Below are positions 47,291-55,754 of a DNA stretch of 64,000 bases, piece by piece; within the stretch, counting starts at the first letter, position 1, and each line of letters opens with the position of its first letter. The notes beneath the pieces are model-generated. The model did no database searches. It was not told the DNA's origin and saw nothing but the letters and a program-made list of their open reading frames with translations. A program made the translations under genes and the position numbers. Source of the DNA: an uncultured Saprospiraceae bacterium (GTDB taxonomy: Bacteria; Bacteroidota; Bacteroidia; Chitinophagales; Saprospiraceae); NCBI GenBank assembly GCA_937928045.1, contig CALFWO010000004.1:21450-85449 (forward strand), in the 5' to 3' direction.

Positions 47291-47974
47291 TTATTTGTAT
47301 TCTTGCTGAATATTTATGCGAGCAAGTTCATTGATGTTTTTCCCTTCCAAATGTTTTAAGGATTGTGTATGAAAACAAGAATTAATCATTGCTTTGCCCA
47401 AATCTGTAGTTGTGGTGATTGACTTCATTAATTTTAATAAAGGGAACAATGGTTTTGTTATGATATAAATATAATTGTAAAGATTTGTCTTAGATTTGAT
47501 TCCCTTTAAAGGTAAGATACCACCAGGTCTAAATGCATAAGCATCCTTAAAGCCCATATTCAAAATCATGTTTTCAGTTTTACCTTTTACACGCGCCCAC
47601 ATTGAATTTCCTTTTTCAGTGCTGTCTGTTCCTGATCCTGAAACATAGTTAAATACCATATTTGGATTTGCAGAAAACATTGATTGAGCAATCGCCTTGG
47701 ATACATTAAATGTCAAGTCAAAATACTTTTCCTCAGAGACGCCTGATGAAGATATTCCCATGCAATGGAAGCAAGCATTATAGTCTTTGAATTGATCTTT
47801 TAAAGAATCTATTTCTTTGAAATTAGAAAGAAGAATTTCTGTAATTTTTGAACTCTTTACATCCGTTTTACTCCTGTTAATTAAAAGAATTTTATGAATT
47901 CTTGAGTCTTCAATAGATTCTAGCAAAACCCCTTTGCCTACCATGCCGGATGATCCAGTTATAATTACATTCAT
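47291..47974 (-). CDS. NAD(P)-binding Rossmann-fold epimerase/dehydratase-like protein
   Basis: The 227-residue protein has an N-terminal dinucleotide-binding motif GSSGMVGKGV, HCMGISSSG, and FNYVSGSGTDSTEKGNSMWARVKGKTE, where Tyr/Lys spacing is like that of atypical short-chain dehydrogenases of the HTATIP2/TIP30 type. Residues after FRPGGILPLKG are short and helical. The substrate is unknown. It stands alone between topA and lpxB. Confidence 0.8.
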   Translation of the reverse strand: MNVIITGSSGMVGKGVLLESIEDSRIHKILLINRSKTDVKSSKITEILLSNFKEIDSLKDQFKDYNACFHCMGISSSGVSEEKYFDLTFNVSKAIAQSMFSANPNMVFNYVSGSGTDSTEKGNSMWARVKGKTENMILNMGFKDAYAFRPGGILPLKGIKSKTNLYNYIYIITKPLFPLLKLMKSITTTTDLGKAMINSCFHTQSLKHLEGKNINELARINIQQEYK

Positions 47975-48085
47975 GAATAAAGTATTTAAGTCAGTTTCAA
48001 ATATGAAGATTTACATTTATAGAAGAATTAATTGAACTAAGTTTTTTGCAAACGCTTTAATTCCTGCATATAAGGCTAAAACGAA

Positions 48086-49168
48086 TTATAAATTCCTTGC
48101 TATCTGATCACTTACGCCAGCTGAACCCAATTGCTTTCTGATAGTATCAAAGCCCTGAACTTGCTTTGAACTGTCTTTAAGAATGTTCTCTAAAGCAGGC
48201 TTTATATGCTCAACGGTACAATCTTTTTGAAGGATTTCTGGAACTAAATTTTTATTTGCAATCAAATTAACCAGCGAGATGTACGGAATCTTGATCATGT
48301 TTTTGGCAATCAAGTAAGTACCTAAACTTGCTCGGTAGCATACGATGAGTGGAGTTCCAATGATCGCGGTTTCAAGCGTCGCAGTTCCTGAGGTTACTAA
48401 AGCTGCAGCTGAACAATGCAATAAGTCATAAGTGGAATCAAAAACGACCTTCATGCCTTGGTCTATGTAAGCTTTGTAGTCTGATTCGGATTTCCCAGGG
48501 GCACCGGCAACGACAAATTGATAGTCTGGAAAAACTTTGGCTACATCGATAAACACCTCGGACATTCTTAACAACTCTTGGCTTCTAGAACCAGGCAACA
48601 AAGCAATGATAGGCTTAGTTACCATCATGTTTTTTCCTAAAAATGCGTCTCTATCGGGAGCTTGTAAAATATCTGTATCCATCAAGGGATGTCCAAAGTA
48701 CTTTGTAGCTACCCCCCGTTCTCCAAACCATTTTTCTTCGAATGGAAGAATCACAATTAATTCATCAACATATTTTTTGAGTTTTTCAACCCGTTTTTCT
48801 TTCCAGGCCCAAGCTTGAGGAGCGATGTAATAAGTAATTGGAAATCCTTGATGCTTGGCCCACTTAGCCATGCGCATATTAAATCCTGGATAGTCAACTA
48901 GGATTACTTTGTCAGGTTGGAAATCAAGTATATTTTTTTTGGCAGCTTTAAAGTTGTTGAGAATCTTTCCAAGATTCATTAATACCTCGGCAAATCCCAT
49001 AAAGGCCAATTCTCGAATATGTTTTTCAATCTTAGCGCCAGATGCTGCCATCAGGTCACCTCCCCATGCTCGAATTTCTGCATCAGGTTTTTTTTTCAAA
49101 ATGGCCTTTACCAAATTTGAAGCATGTAAATCTCCCGAGGCTTCTCCTGCTAAGATGTAATACTTCAT
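48086..49168 (-). CDS. lpxB: Lipid-A-disaccharide synthase
   Basis: The 360-residue GT19 enzyme joins UDP-2,3-diacylglucosamine and lipid X in lipid A synthesis at the inner membrane. The N-terminal signature YYILAGEASGDLHASNLVKAI, AFMGFAEVLMNLGKI, PQAWAWKEKRVEKLKKYVDE and the C-terminal SGTATLETAIIGTPLIVCYR are all present. It shows that the organism has a lipid-A outer membrane. It is the third gene of the surE/membrane-protein/lpxB operon, 26 bp after the preceding stop. Confidence 0.95.
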   Translation of the reverse strand: MKYYILAGEASGDLHASNLVKAILKKKPDAEIRAWGGDLMAASGAKIEKHIRELAFMGFAEVLMNLGKILNNFKAAKKNILDFQPDKVILVDYPGFNMRMAKWAKHQGFPITYYIAPQAWAWKEKRVEKLKKYVDELIVILPFEEKWFGERGVATKYFGHPLMDTDILQAPDRDAFLGKNMMVTKPIIALLPGSRSQELLRMSEVFIDVAKVFPDYQFVVAGAPGKSESDYKAYIDQGMKVVFDSTYDLLHCSAAALVTSGTATLETAIIGTPLIVCYRASLGTYLIAKNMIKIPYISLVNLIANKNLVPEILQKDCTVEHIKPALENILKDSSKQVQGFDTIRKQLGSAGVSDQIARNL

Positions 49169-49194
49169 GAACTTATATTGAATAATTCAATAAA

Positions 49195-49500
49195 TTAACT
49201 TCCGATCAAATGTCTGCCGTAAATCATAAACCAAGCGATAACATATAATAGGGTTGGGAAGACAAAACCTCGCATCGTGTCGATAAATCTTTTCTTATTA
49301 TAAATCGCCAAAGGAATTAAATTTAGGGCTATGGCTACTAAAGCAACGGTTCGCAATCTGAAATTGGATGACATGTTTTCTGGACTCATTAGTCCTACTC
49401 CTTCCAATTGTTCAAATAGTGTAAGTAATAAGGCGTATCCAACAAATGGAATAACCAATCCCAATCCTATACCTACAATAATGTTGTCTTTCTGGAACAT
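49195..49500 (-). CDS. Small membrane protein between surE and lpxB
   Basis: The 101-residue protein has three predicted membrane helices (about 6-30, 50-67 and 76-97) with a short charged segment between the first two. I do not recognise a family. Its start codon abuts the stop codon of surE, and lpxB follows by 26 bp, so it is in a tight operon. A small protein at this place recurs in Bacteroidota as far as I recall, which may hint at an envelope role. Confidence 0.75.
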   Translation of the reverse strand: MFQKDNIIVGIGLGLVIPFVGYALLLTLFEQLEGVGLMSPENMSSNFRLRTVALVAIALNLIPLAIYNKKRFIDTMRGFVFPTLLYVIAWFMIYGRHLIGS

Positions 49501-50292
49501 TTATATATTGATATTTTCGAAATTCTTTAATGGCGCTATGGCATCATATTTTGTTAAATCATGCATGCTTGGGACGATAGATATAAAACCTTGATCTAAT
49601 GCCCAGATGTCCGTATCCTTGCCATCATCTAAATTGACAAATTCGCCGGTCAACCAGTAGTATTTTTTTCCTCGAGGGTCAGTTGCCTCATGAAATTTTT
49701 CTTCCCACTTGGCATTTGCTTGTCTACAAACTTTGATGCCTTTGATTTCTTCAGTTTTTAGCTTAGGAATATTCACATTGATTAGCTTAGTCTCGCCTAA
49801 GCCATTTTCAATCGTTTCCGCAATAATCTTTGTCACAAAAGGGCGAGAGGATTCGAAATCGGCATCAAATTTAAAATCCAATAGTGAAAAACCGATAGAA
49901 TCAATTCCTTCAAGTGATGCTTCCATGGCCGCGGACATCGTTCCGGAGTATATGATATTAATACTAGCATTGGATCCATGGTTTACACCTGACAAGCAAA
50001 GATCCGGTTGTTTTCGCCCTTTGAAAATCAAATGCTTTGCAAGTTTTACGCAATCAACTGGGGTTCCTGAGCATTCATAGGCTTCAATTCCAGGAAAAGC
50101 TTCTACTTGATTCAATCTCACCGGATCTTCAATCGTAATCGCGTGGCCTTTGGCTGACTGAGGGGAATCAGGTGCCACTACTACTACTGTTCCAAACTGT
50201 TTGGCAACATCCACCAAATATTTAATTCCGGGGGCAAATAATCCATCATCATTGGTCACCAATATTACTGGCTGCTGATCTTCATTCTTCAT
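49501..50292 (-). CDS. surE: 5'/3'-nucleotidase SurE
   Basis: The 263-residue phosphatase hydrolyses nucleoside monophosphates and is linked to stationary-phase survival. Metal-binding residues lie in VTNDDGLFAPGI, a second conserved loop is APDSPQSAKGHAIT, and SGTPVDCVKLA and SGVNHGSNASINIIYSGTMSAA complete the family pattern. It is the first gene of a three-gene minus-strand operon and is divergent from hemH across 100 bp. Confidence 0.95.
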   Translation of the reverse strand: MKNEDQQPVILVTNDDGLFAPGIKYLVDVAKQFGTVVVVAPDSPQSAKGHAITIEDPVRLNQVEAFPGIEAYECSGTPVDCVKLAKHLIFKGRKQPDLCLSGVNHGSNASINIIYSGTMSAAMEASLEGIDSIGFSLLDFKFDADFESSRPFVTKIIAETIENGLGETKLINVNIPKLKTEEIKGIKVCRQANAKWEEKFHEATDPRGKKYYWLTGEFVNLDDGKDTDIWALDQGFISIVPSMHDLTKYDAIAPLKNFENINI

Positions 50293-50392
50293 GGCGCTAA
50301 AATAGTCGTTTATTTTGACAGATAAATTACTACTGAATTCAACCTAATCTAGATTTTTGAGGTTTACTTTGCAGAATAGCTATTATTGAATT

Positions 50393-51415
50393 ATGGAAGG
50401 AAAAAAAGGAGTCATACTAATAAACCTTGGAACACCAGATGATCCCAGCCGAGGTGCAGTCTATAAATACTTATTACAGTTTTTAACAGACCCAAGAGTA
50501 ATAGATTATCCATGGTTGCTTCGACAGATTTTGGTACGCGGTATTATCGTCCCTTTCAGGTCTGGCAGTTCTTCGAAGCTCTACAAAATGCTTTGGACGG
50601 AAGAAGGTTCTCCACTAAAATTTTACGGGGAGAGATTGACAGAAGGTGTGATCAAAGAGTTAGGAAATGATTACGAAGTAGAACTAGCGATGCGTTATCA
50701 AAGCCCTTCCATTGAGTCGGCGATAGATCGATTGTTAAAAAAAGGAGTAGAATCATTCCTCATTTTTCCATTATTTCCTCAGTATGCTTCTGCCTCGACT
50801 GGCTCTGTTCATGAAGAGGTGATGCGCATTTTTTCAAAAAGACAAGTGATTCCAAAACTGAAAATGATCAATAGTTACTTTGATCATCCGGCAATGATAA
50901 AAGTTTTTGCCGACAATGCGCGAAAGTTTGACATTGACAGTTACGATCATATTTTGTTTAGTTATCACGGTTTGCCAGCCCGCCATTTGAGAAAAGGAGA
51001 TCCAACAGGAAGTCATTGCAAGAAGGTGGAAAATTGCTGTGCAGAAATGGGCGAGCATAACAAATATTGCTATAGTGCGCAGTGCTATCAAACGACCTAT
51101 GCAATTGCCAAAGAATTGGGTCTGAAAAAAGAAGATTACTCTATTGCTTTTCAAAGTCGGTTAGGAAAAGAAGAATGGCAAAAGCCTTATTCGGACAAAG
51201 TCATTGAGAAAAGAGCCAAAGGAGGGGACAAAAAGATTTTGGTATTTTGTCCAGCATTTGTAGCTGATTGTCTAGAAACTACAATAGAAGTGTCTCATGA
51301 ATACAAGGAAGAATTTCTTGAAATGGGTGGAGAAGTCATGGATTTAGTACCTAGTTTAAATGACAATCCAGATTGGATCAAAGCAGTAAGTATGATGGTT
51401 ACAGAAGAAGCCTAA
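50393..51415 (+). CDS. hemH: Ferrochelatase
   Basis: The 340-residue enzyme inserts iron into protoporphyrin IX to make haem. The family signature LINLGTPDDPS lies at the N-terminus, FSYHGLPARHL carries the metal-binding His, and FQSRLGKEEWQKPY and ETTIEVSHEY carry the catalytic Glu residues. A cluster of cysteines near residues 205-225 (HCKKVENCCAEMG, KYCYSAQC) resembles the extra cysteines seen in many bacterial ferrochelatases. Together with HemL it shows an active haem pathway. Confidence 0.95.
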   Translation: MEGKKGVILINLGTPDDPSRGAVYKYLLQFLTDPRVIDYPWLLRQILVRGIIVPFRSGSSSKLYKMLWTEEGSPLKFYGERLTEGVIKELGNDYEVELAMRYQSPSIESAIDRLLKKGVESFLIFPLFPQYASASTGSVHEEVMRIFSKRQVIPKLKMINSYFDHPAMIKVFADNARKFDIDSYDHILFSYHGLPARHLRKGDPTGSHCKKVENCCAEMGEHNKYCYSAQCYQTTYAIAKELGLKKEDYSIAFQSRLGKEEWQKPYSDKVIEKRAKGGDKKILVFCPAFVADCLETTIEVSHEYKEEFLEMGGEVMDLVPSLNDNPDWIKAVSMMVTEEA

Positions 51416-51468
51416 TTCTAACTTTTATAGATACTTTTTGTCAATTTCTCTAGCTCAAACTCAAAACG

Positions 51469-51476
51469 TATCTTCG
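51469..51476 (+). promoter_or_regulatory. Putative -7 box directly ahead of holA
   Basis: TATCTTCG differs from TAnnTTTG at one base and ends only four bases before the holA ATG at 51481. A transcript starting at the usual distance would begin at the AUG itself. I see no correctly spaced -33 element. Confidence 0.35.
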
Positions 51477-51480
51477 CGAT

Positions 51481-52503
51481 ATGACACATCAGGATATCAT
51501 TCGCCAAATAAAGGAAAAGCAACTGCATCCAGTTTACTTCCTGCATGGATTGGAATCCTACTACATAGATGTGCTTACCAAGCATTTTGAAGAAAATATT
51601 CTAGATGAAGGCCAAAAGGCTTTCAATCAATTGGTTATCTACGGAAAAGACGCAACAGCCAAGGCGGTTATTGACACAGCTTGTCGATATCCAATGATGG
51701 CGCCTTATCAATTGGTTATTATCAAGGAAGCCCAAGATTTTTCCGAATTATCCGGTTTGCAGGCTTATCTGAAAAAACCAGTGGCCACTACCATCTTAGT
51801 AATTTGCTTCAAGCATAAGAAATTTGACAAGCGAACGAGTATCGCCAAGTTGATGGCTAAGCAAGCGATGATGTTTGAATCAAAGCCAATCTATGACTCA
51901 AAAATGCCAGCTTGGATTAATGATTATTTAAAGAAAAAGAAGTTGAAACCTGGAGACGGCGTAACGCAATTGCTGGCTGAATATCTAGGTAATAACCTTA
52001 GCAAAGTCGCCAACGAATTGGATAAATTGGCGATTGTAATGCCAAAATCAGCTCCGCTGGATATTTCCATGGTCCAAAAGCACATTGGAATAAGCAAGGA
52101 TTACAATGTCTTTGAGCTACAAAAAGCCATTGGATTTAAGGAGTTTGAAAAAGCACAACGAATCGTTAATTATTTTATATCCAATCCAAAGAAGAATCCT
52201 TTGGTAGTAACCATTGGAGCGCTAAATACCTATTTTACAAAGGTTTATAAAGGACATTTCCTAAGCAAGCTGGGGGATAGAGAATTGGCTTCGGCTATTG
52301 GCGTCGGTTCCCCGTATTTCGTTCCAGAATATCGAACGGCCATGAGGAATTATCCTTTGGCGAGTATTCCACTTGTCTTCTCTGTTTTGAAAGAATTTGA
52401 TTTGAAATCTAAAGGAATTGGCGCTCAAAACCCAGATCACGGCGAATTGCTAAAAGAACTCGTTTGGAAATTGATGCATCCTACGGCCGCTTTGGTTTCC
52501 TAA
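51481..52503 (+). CDS. holA: DNA polymerase III subunit delta
   Basis: The 340-residue protein is the clamp-loader subunit that opens the beta clamp. It has the family's N-terminal AAA-like domain (HPVYFLHGLESYYIDVLTKHFEENIL and PYQLVIIKEAQDFSEL), the middle helical lid (LAEYLGNNLSKVANELDKLAI) and a C-terminal collar domain. Walker A is degenerate, as usual for delta. The promoter box at 51469 would make the message nearly leaderless. The trp leader follows after 79 bp. Confidence 0.92.
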   Translation: MTHQDIIRQIKEKQLHPVYFLHGLESYYIDVLTKHFEENILDEGQKAFNQLVIYGKDATAKAVIDTACRYPMMAPYQLVIIKEAQDFSELSGLQAYLKKPVATTILVICFKHKKFDKRTSIAKLMAKQAMMFESKPIYDSKMPAWINDYLKKKKLKPGDGVTQLLAEYLGNNLSKVANELDKLAIVMPKSAPLDISMVQKHIGISKDYNVFELQKAIGFKEFEKAQRIVNYFISNPKKNPLVVTIGALNTYFTKVYKGHFLSKLGDRELASAIGVGSPYFVPEYRTAMRNYPLASIPLVFSVLKEFDLKSKGIGAQNPDHGELLKELVWKLMHPTAALVS

Positions 52504-52545
52504 AAAGATTTTCACAATATAATTCGACAAAATTTCCCAAAGTAC

Positions 52546-52577
52546 TTGCTTATCTGCATGACAAGACCTTATATTTG
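52546..52577 (+). promoter_or_regulatory. Promoter of the trp operon
   Basis: TTG (52546-52548) and TATATTTG (52570-52577) are separated by 21 bp. The -7 box is a perfect TAnnTTTG. With a start about 5 bases after the box, transcription begins at or next to the AUG of the leader peptide at 52583. Confidence 0.7.
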
Positions 52578-52582
52578 GTTCA

Positions 52583-52645
52583 ATGAAATTATTTAACGTA
52601 CATAGCTGGTGGTGGTGTTTGAATACCAACTTATCGAGTAGATAG
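52583..52645 (+). CDS. trpL: trp leader peptide
   Basis: A 20-codon frame (ATG AAA TTA ... AGA TAG) too short for ordinary gene finders contains three consecutive TGG codons (52607-52615) in the peptide stretch HSWWWC. It is followed 24 bases later by a strong terminator and then by trpE. A ribosome starved of charged tRNA-Trp would stall on the Trp codons. A ribosome finishing translation at 52643-52645 would cover 52634-52641, a segment that can otherwise pair with the terminator. This is the hallmark of ribosome-mediated attenuation. I infer its role from the arrangement; it has no Shine-Dalgarno-like site and is probably translated from a leaderless 5' end. Confidence 0.88.
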   Translation: MKLFNVHSWWWCLNTNLSSR

Positions 52646-52705
52646 GCTAGCCCAGTATGTATATTGAAAAACGGCTTGTCGAGTTACTCGGCAAGCCGTT
52701 TTTTT
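52634..52705 (+). promoter_or_regulatory. trp attenuator: alternative antiterminator and terminator pairings
   Basis: The segment TCGAGTAG (52634-52641), which covers the final leader codons, can form eight pairs with TTACTCGG (52684-52691), two of them wobbles. That target covers part of the loop and the start of the 3' arm of the terminator, so the two structures exclude each other. A stalled ribosome on the Trp codons would leave 52634-52641 free; a ribosome at the stop codon would hide it. Confidence 0.7.
52670..52705 (+). terminator. trp attenuator terminator
   Basis: A 13-bp stem with one wobble (AACGGCTTGTCGA, 52670-52682, with TCGGCAAGCCGTT, 52688-52700) and a five-base loop is followed by a T run to 52705. 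It lies between the leader peptide and trpE, 11 bp before the trpE start. Confidence 0.88.
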
Positions 52706-52715
52706 ATTGACGATT

Positions 52716-54155
52716 ATGAATACAGAATTGAAGGACATAGTAAAAATGCAGATTATCCATAAGCGGATGTTAGCCGATCAGGTAACTCCTGTTGGGCTGT
52801 ATCTTAAGGTACGGGAACATTTTCCGCAGTCTGTTCTTTTGGAGAGTAATGACTTTCAAGCAGCAGAAAATTGTTATTCGATGATTGGTGTAGATCCGAT
52901 TGCTGGCTTTAAAGTTGAAAATGGATATTTAAAGCAATTTAAACCTAACAGAAAGGCAAGCAATGATATACTGAATAAATATAATGAAGTACCAAATTTG
53001 TTGAATGAATTTATAAAGCAGTTTGAATATTTAAATATAAAAGAAGACTTACCCATTGCTCCAGGATTTTTTGGTCATAGTTCTTTTGACAGCATTCAAT
53101 ATTTTGAAAATATAAAGTTCAATCCTCAAAAGCGAAAGGTCGAGATGCCCGACATCAATTACAATCTTTATCGATTTGTAATTTTGATTGATCATTTCAA
53201 AGATGAAATGCATTTGATTGAACAATTTCCAGAAAAGCAATCTTCTCAGCTAGATCGTTTGGAAAGATTGTTGAAAATTACTCATGGGGATTTGGTCAAT
53301 AATTTTTCGACAACTGGAGAAGAAGGATCTAACTTAACGGATGAAGCCTTCAAAGAATTAGTTCGGACCGGAAAGCATCATTGTCAAATCGGCGATGTTT
53401 TTCAAATTGTATTTGCCAGACAATTTTATAAATCTTTTTCTGGAGACGAGTTTCAAGTATATCGCGTATTGCGTTCTATTAATCCTTCACCTTATTTATT
53501 TTATTTTGATTATGGAGACTACAAAATATTCGGATCTTCTCCTGAGGCACAGCTTGTAATTAAAAAGGGAGAAGCTCAAGTAAATCCTATTGCAGGAACT
53601 TACAAGAGATCTGGAAATGACTTAGAAGACCAAGCTAAAGCAAAAGAATTGGCATTAGATCCAAAGGAAAATGCTGAACATATTATGCTAGTGGACTTGG
53701 CTCGAAATGATCTTGGCAAGCATGCAAAGGAAGTTAAAGTGAAAAAATTAAAGGAAATTCAGTACTTCAGTCATGTGATTCATTTGGTAAGCAATGTTGT
53801 CGGGCAATTGAAGCCAGATTATAATCCGATTGAAGTTTTTGGAGATTCTTTTCCAGCTGGTACTTTGAGTGGAGCTCCAAAATACAAAGCTTTGCAATTA
53901 ATTGATCAATACGAAAATCAGAATCGTGGTTTTTACGGAGGTGGAATTGGGTTTATTGGAACGGATGGTTCTATGAACCAAGCAATTATCATTCGATCCT
54001 TTTTATCAAAAAATAATACACTTTTTTCTCAAGCTGGGGCAGGAATTGTAGTCGATTCTGATCCTGAAAAAGAATTACAAGAGGTGAACCACAAACTTGG
54101 CGCGTTGAATAAAGCACTAAAACTTGCAGAAGAACTTACAAATAAAATATACTAA
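52716..54155 (+). CDS. trpE: Anthranilate synthase component I
   Basis: The 479-residue protein converts chorismate and ammonia to anthranilate. The ATG at 52716 (MNTELKDIVKMQIIHKRML) is preferred to a TTG at 52707 that lies in the tail of the terminator. The N-terminal domain has LLESNDFQAAENCYSMIGVDP, close to the LLES motif of the Trp feedback site. The C-terminal chorismate-binding domain shows GDVFQIVFARQF, NPSPYLFYFDYGD, PIAGTYKRSG, AEHIMLVDLARNDLGK and FPAGTLSGAPKYKA. Regulated by the attenuator upstream and probably by Trp feedback. Confidence 0.96.
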   Translation: MNTELKDIVKMQIIHKRMLADQVTPVGLYLKVREHFPQSVLLESNDFQAAENCYSMIGVDPIAGFKVENGYLKQFKPNRKASNDILNKYNEVPNLLNEFIKQFEYLNIKEDLPIAPGFFGHSSFDSIQYFENIKFNPQKRKVEMPDINYNLYRFVILIDHFKDEMHLIEQFPEKQSSQLDRLERLLKITHGDLVNNFSTTGEEGSNLTDEAFKELVRTGKHHCQIGDVFQIVFARQFYKSFSGDEFQVYRVLRSINPSPYLFYFDYGDYKIFGSSPEAQLVIKKGEAQVNPIAGTYKRSGNDLEDQAKAKELALDPKENAEHIMLVDLARNDLGKHAKEVKVKKLKEIQYFSHVIHLVSNVVGQLKPDYNPIEVFGDSFPAGTLSGAPKYKALQLIDQYENQNRGFYGGGIGFIGTDGSMNQAIIIRSFLSKNNTLFSQAGAGIVVDSDPEKELQEVNHKLGALNKALKLAEELTNKIY

Positions 54156-54164
54156 GGTCAAAGA

Positions 54165-54764
54165 ATGAAATTATTAATATTAGACAATTACGACAGTTTT
54201 ACTTATAACCTTGTTCAATATTTTCAAACTATTGATGGTGTAGAAGTTTCTGTTTTTAGAAATGATCAAATCTCTTTAGATAAGGTAGATAAATTTGATG
54301 CGGTTGTATTGTCTCCTGGTCCGGGTCTTCCTAAAGATGCTGGCATAATGCCTAAATTGCTTGAGCGATATGCTTCCAGTAAACCAATTTTAGGAATTTG
54401 TCTGGGGGAGCAAGCAATTGCGGAATGTTTTGGAGGAGAACTTTTTAATCTTGAGCGCGTGTATCACGGTATTGAAACCAAAGTAAAAGTCTTGGTTGAA
54501 GGCGAGCCAATATTCAAAGATTTAGGAAATTCATTTATCGCTGGGCGTTATCATTCTTGGGCAGTAAGTACTAAAAATTTCCCAGAAGAACTGGTGGTAA
54601 CTGCTGAAGATGAAAAAGGTGTAATCATGGCGATTAGACATAAAGCGTTCGAAGTCTCCGGTTTGCAATTTCACCCTGAATCAATCATGACTATCCAAGG
54701 ATTGCAGATGATTCAAAATTGGGTGTTAAATATTAAGGACAAAATTCAAACTCCAGCACAATGA
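54165..54764 (+). CDS. trpG: Anthranilate synthase component II (glutamine amidotransferase)
   Basis: The 199-residue class I glutamine amidotransferase supplies ammonia to TrpE. Motifs are LILDNYDSFTYNLVQYF, LSPGPGLPKDAG, the catalytic Cys in GICLGEQAIAE (most family members have GHQ or GMQ at this place) and the His/Glu pair in LQFHPESIMT. It is separate from, not fused to, trpE or trpD. It follows trpE by 9 bp and overlaps trpD by 4 bp. Confidence 0.95.
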   Translation: MKLLILDNYDSFTYNLVQYFQTIDGVEVSVFRNDQISLDKVDKFDAVVLSPGPGLPKDAGIMPKLLERYASSKPILGICLGEQAIAECFGGELFNLERVYHGIETKVKVLVEGEPIFKDLGNSFIAGRYHSWAVSTKNFPEELVVTAEDEKGVIMAIRHKAFEVSGLQFHPESIMTIQGLQMIQNWVLNIKDKIQTPAQ

Positions 54765-55753
54765 AAGAAACATTAGAATTTCTTTTTAAAGGAGGACGAC
54801 TCACGAGAAAGGAAGCCGCTGATCATTTGAGAATGATCTCTATTGAGAACGTTTCTTTGGAGCAAATGACTGCCTTCACAACTGTTTTTAGAATGCGTCC
54901 GATTGAGGTTCAAGAATTGCAGGGATTTCGAGATACGCTTTTAGAGTTGAAGATTCCTGTTAATATTGAGAATAAAGAAGCCATTGATATTGTTGGAACT
55001 GGAGGCGATGGAAAAAATACTTTTAATATTTCAACTACTTCCGCTTTTGTAATTGCAGGCTCTGGTTATCGAGTTTGTAAGCATGGCAGTTATGGTGTGA
55101 GTTCAAATTGTGGTTCTTCAAATGTACTTATGGAACTTGGCTATGAATTCACTAAGGACAGCGATACATTAAATAAGCAATTGGACCAGGCGGGCATTTG
55201 TTTTTTTCATGCTCCTATCTTTCATCCAGCAATGAAGGCAGTAGTACCCATGAGAAAAGGTTTGAAGATTAAAACCTTTTTCAACATGTTGGGACCTTTG
55301 GTGAATCCTTTGCAACCAGAATATCAGCTTTTTGGAACTTATAATTTGGAAGTAGCAAAGTTATATGATGAGCTTCTGAAAAGTGAAGGGAAAAAATATG
55401 CTGTGGTATATGCAGACGACGGTTATGATGAAATCTCTTTGACTTCGTCAGCAACCGTTTTTAAGCCAAATAGCGAACTCAGCTTATCTCCTGATGACTT
55501 TGGATTATCAAAGGCAAAAGAGTCGGAATTGTTTGGTGGAGATACGCCAGTCGAAGCTGGAAAAATATTGACCAATGTTTTGAGTGGAAAAGGAACCAGT
55601 GCTCAGCTTAATGCAGTGTTGGCCAATACCGCGCTAGCAATTCAAACCACTGATTCAACTATGTCCTTGAAGGACGCAGTTTCTATTGCCACTGAAAGTA
55701 TAGAATCAGGAAAAGCATTTGGCGTATTAAAAAAATTGATTGAATCAAATTGA
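54761..55753 (+). CDS. trpD: Anthranilate phosphoribosyltransferase
   Basis: The 330-residue enzyme joins anthranilate and PRPP. The N-terminal helical domain leads to the PRPP-binding loop IVGTGGDGKNTFNISTTSAFV, and KHGSYGVSSNCGSSNVL and NMLGPLVNPLQPEYQLFGTY follow; these are family signatures. Its start codon overlaps the trpG stop (ATGA), which suggests coupled translation. trpC begins 1 bp after its stop. Confidence 0.96.
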   Translation: MKETLEFLFKGGRLTRKEAADHLRMISIENVSLEQMTAFTTVFRMRPIEVQELQGFRDTLLELKIPVNIENKEAIDIVGTGGDGKNTFNISTTSAFVIAGSGYRVCKHGSYGVSSNCGSSNVLMELGYEFTKDSDTLNKQLDQAGICFFHAPIFHPAMKAVVPMRKGLKIKTFFNMLGPLVNPLQPEYQLFGTYNLEVAKLYDELLKSEGKKYAVVYADDGYDEISLTSSATVFKPNSELSLSPDDFGLSKAKESELFGGDTPVEAGKILTNVLSGKGTSAQLNAVLANTALAIQTTDSTMSLKDAVSIATESIESGKAFGVLKKLIESN

Positions 55754-55754
55754 T

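Noticed and set aside
52707..52715. TTG start for trpE
   Set aside because: It lies directly in the tail of the attenuator terminator; the ATG at 52716 is better placed.
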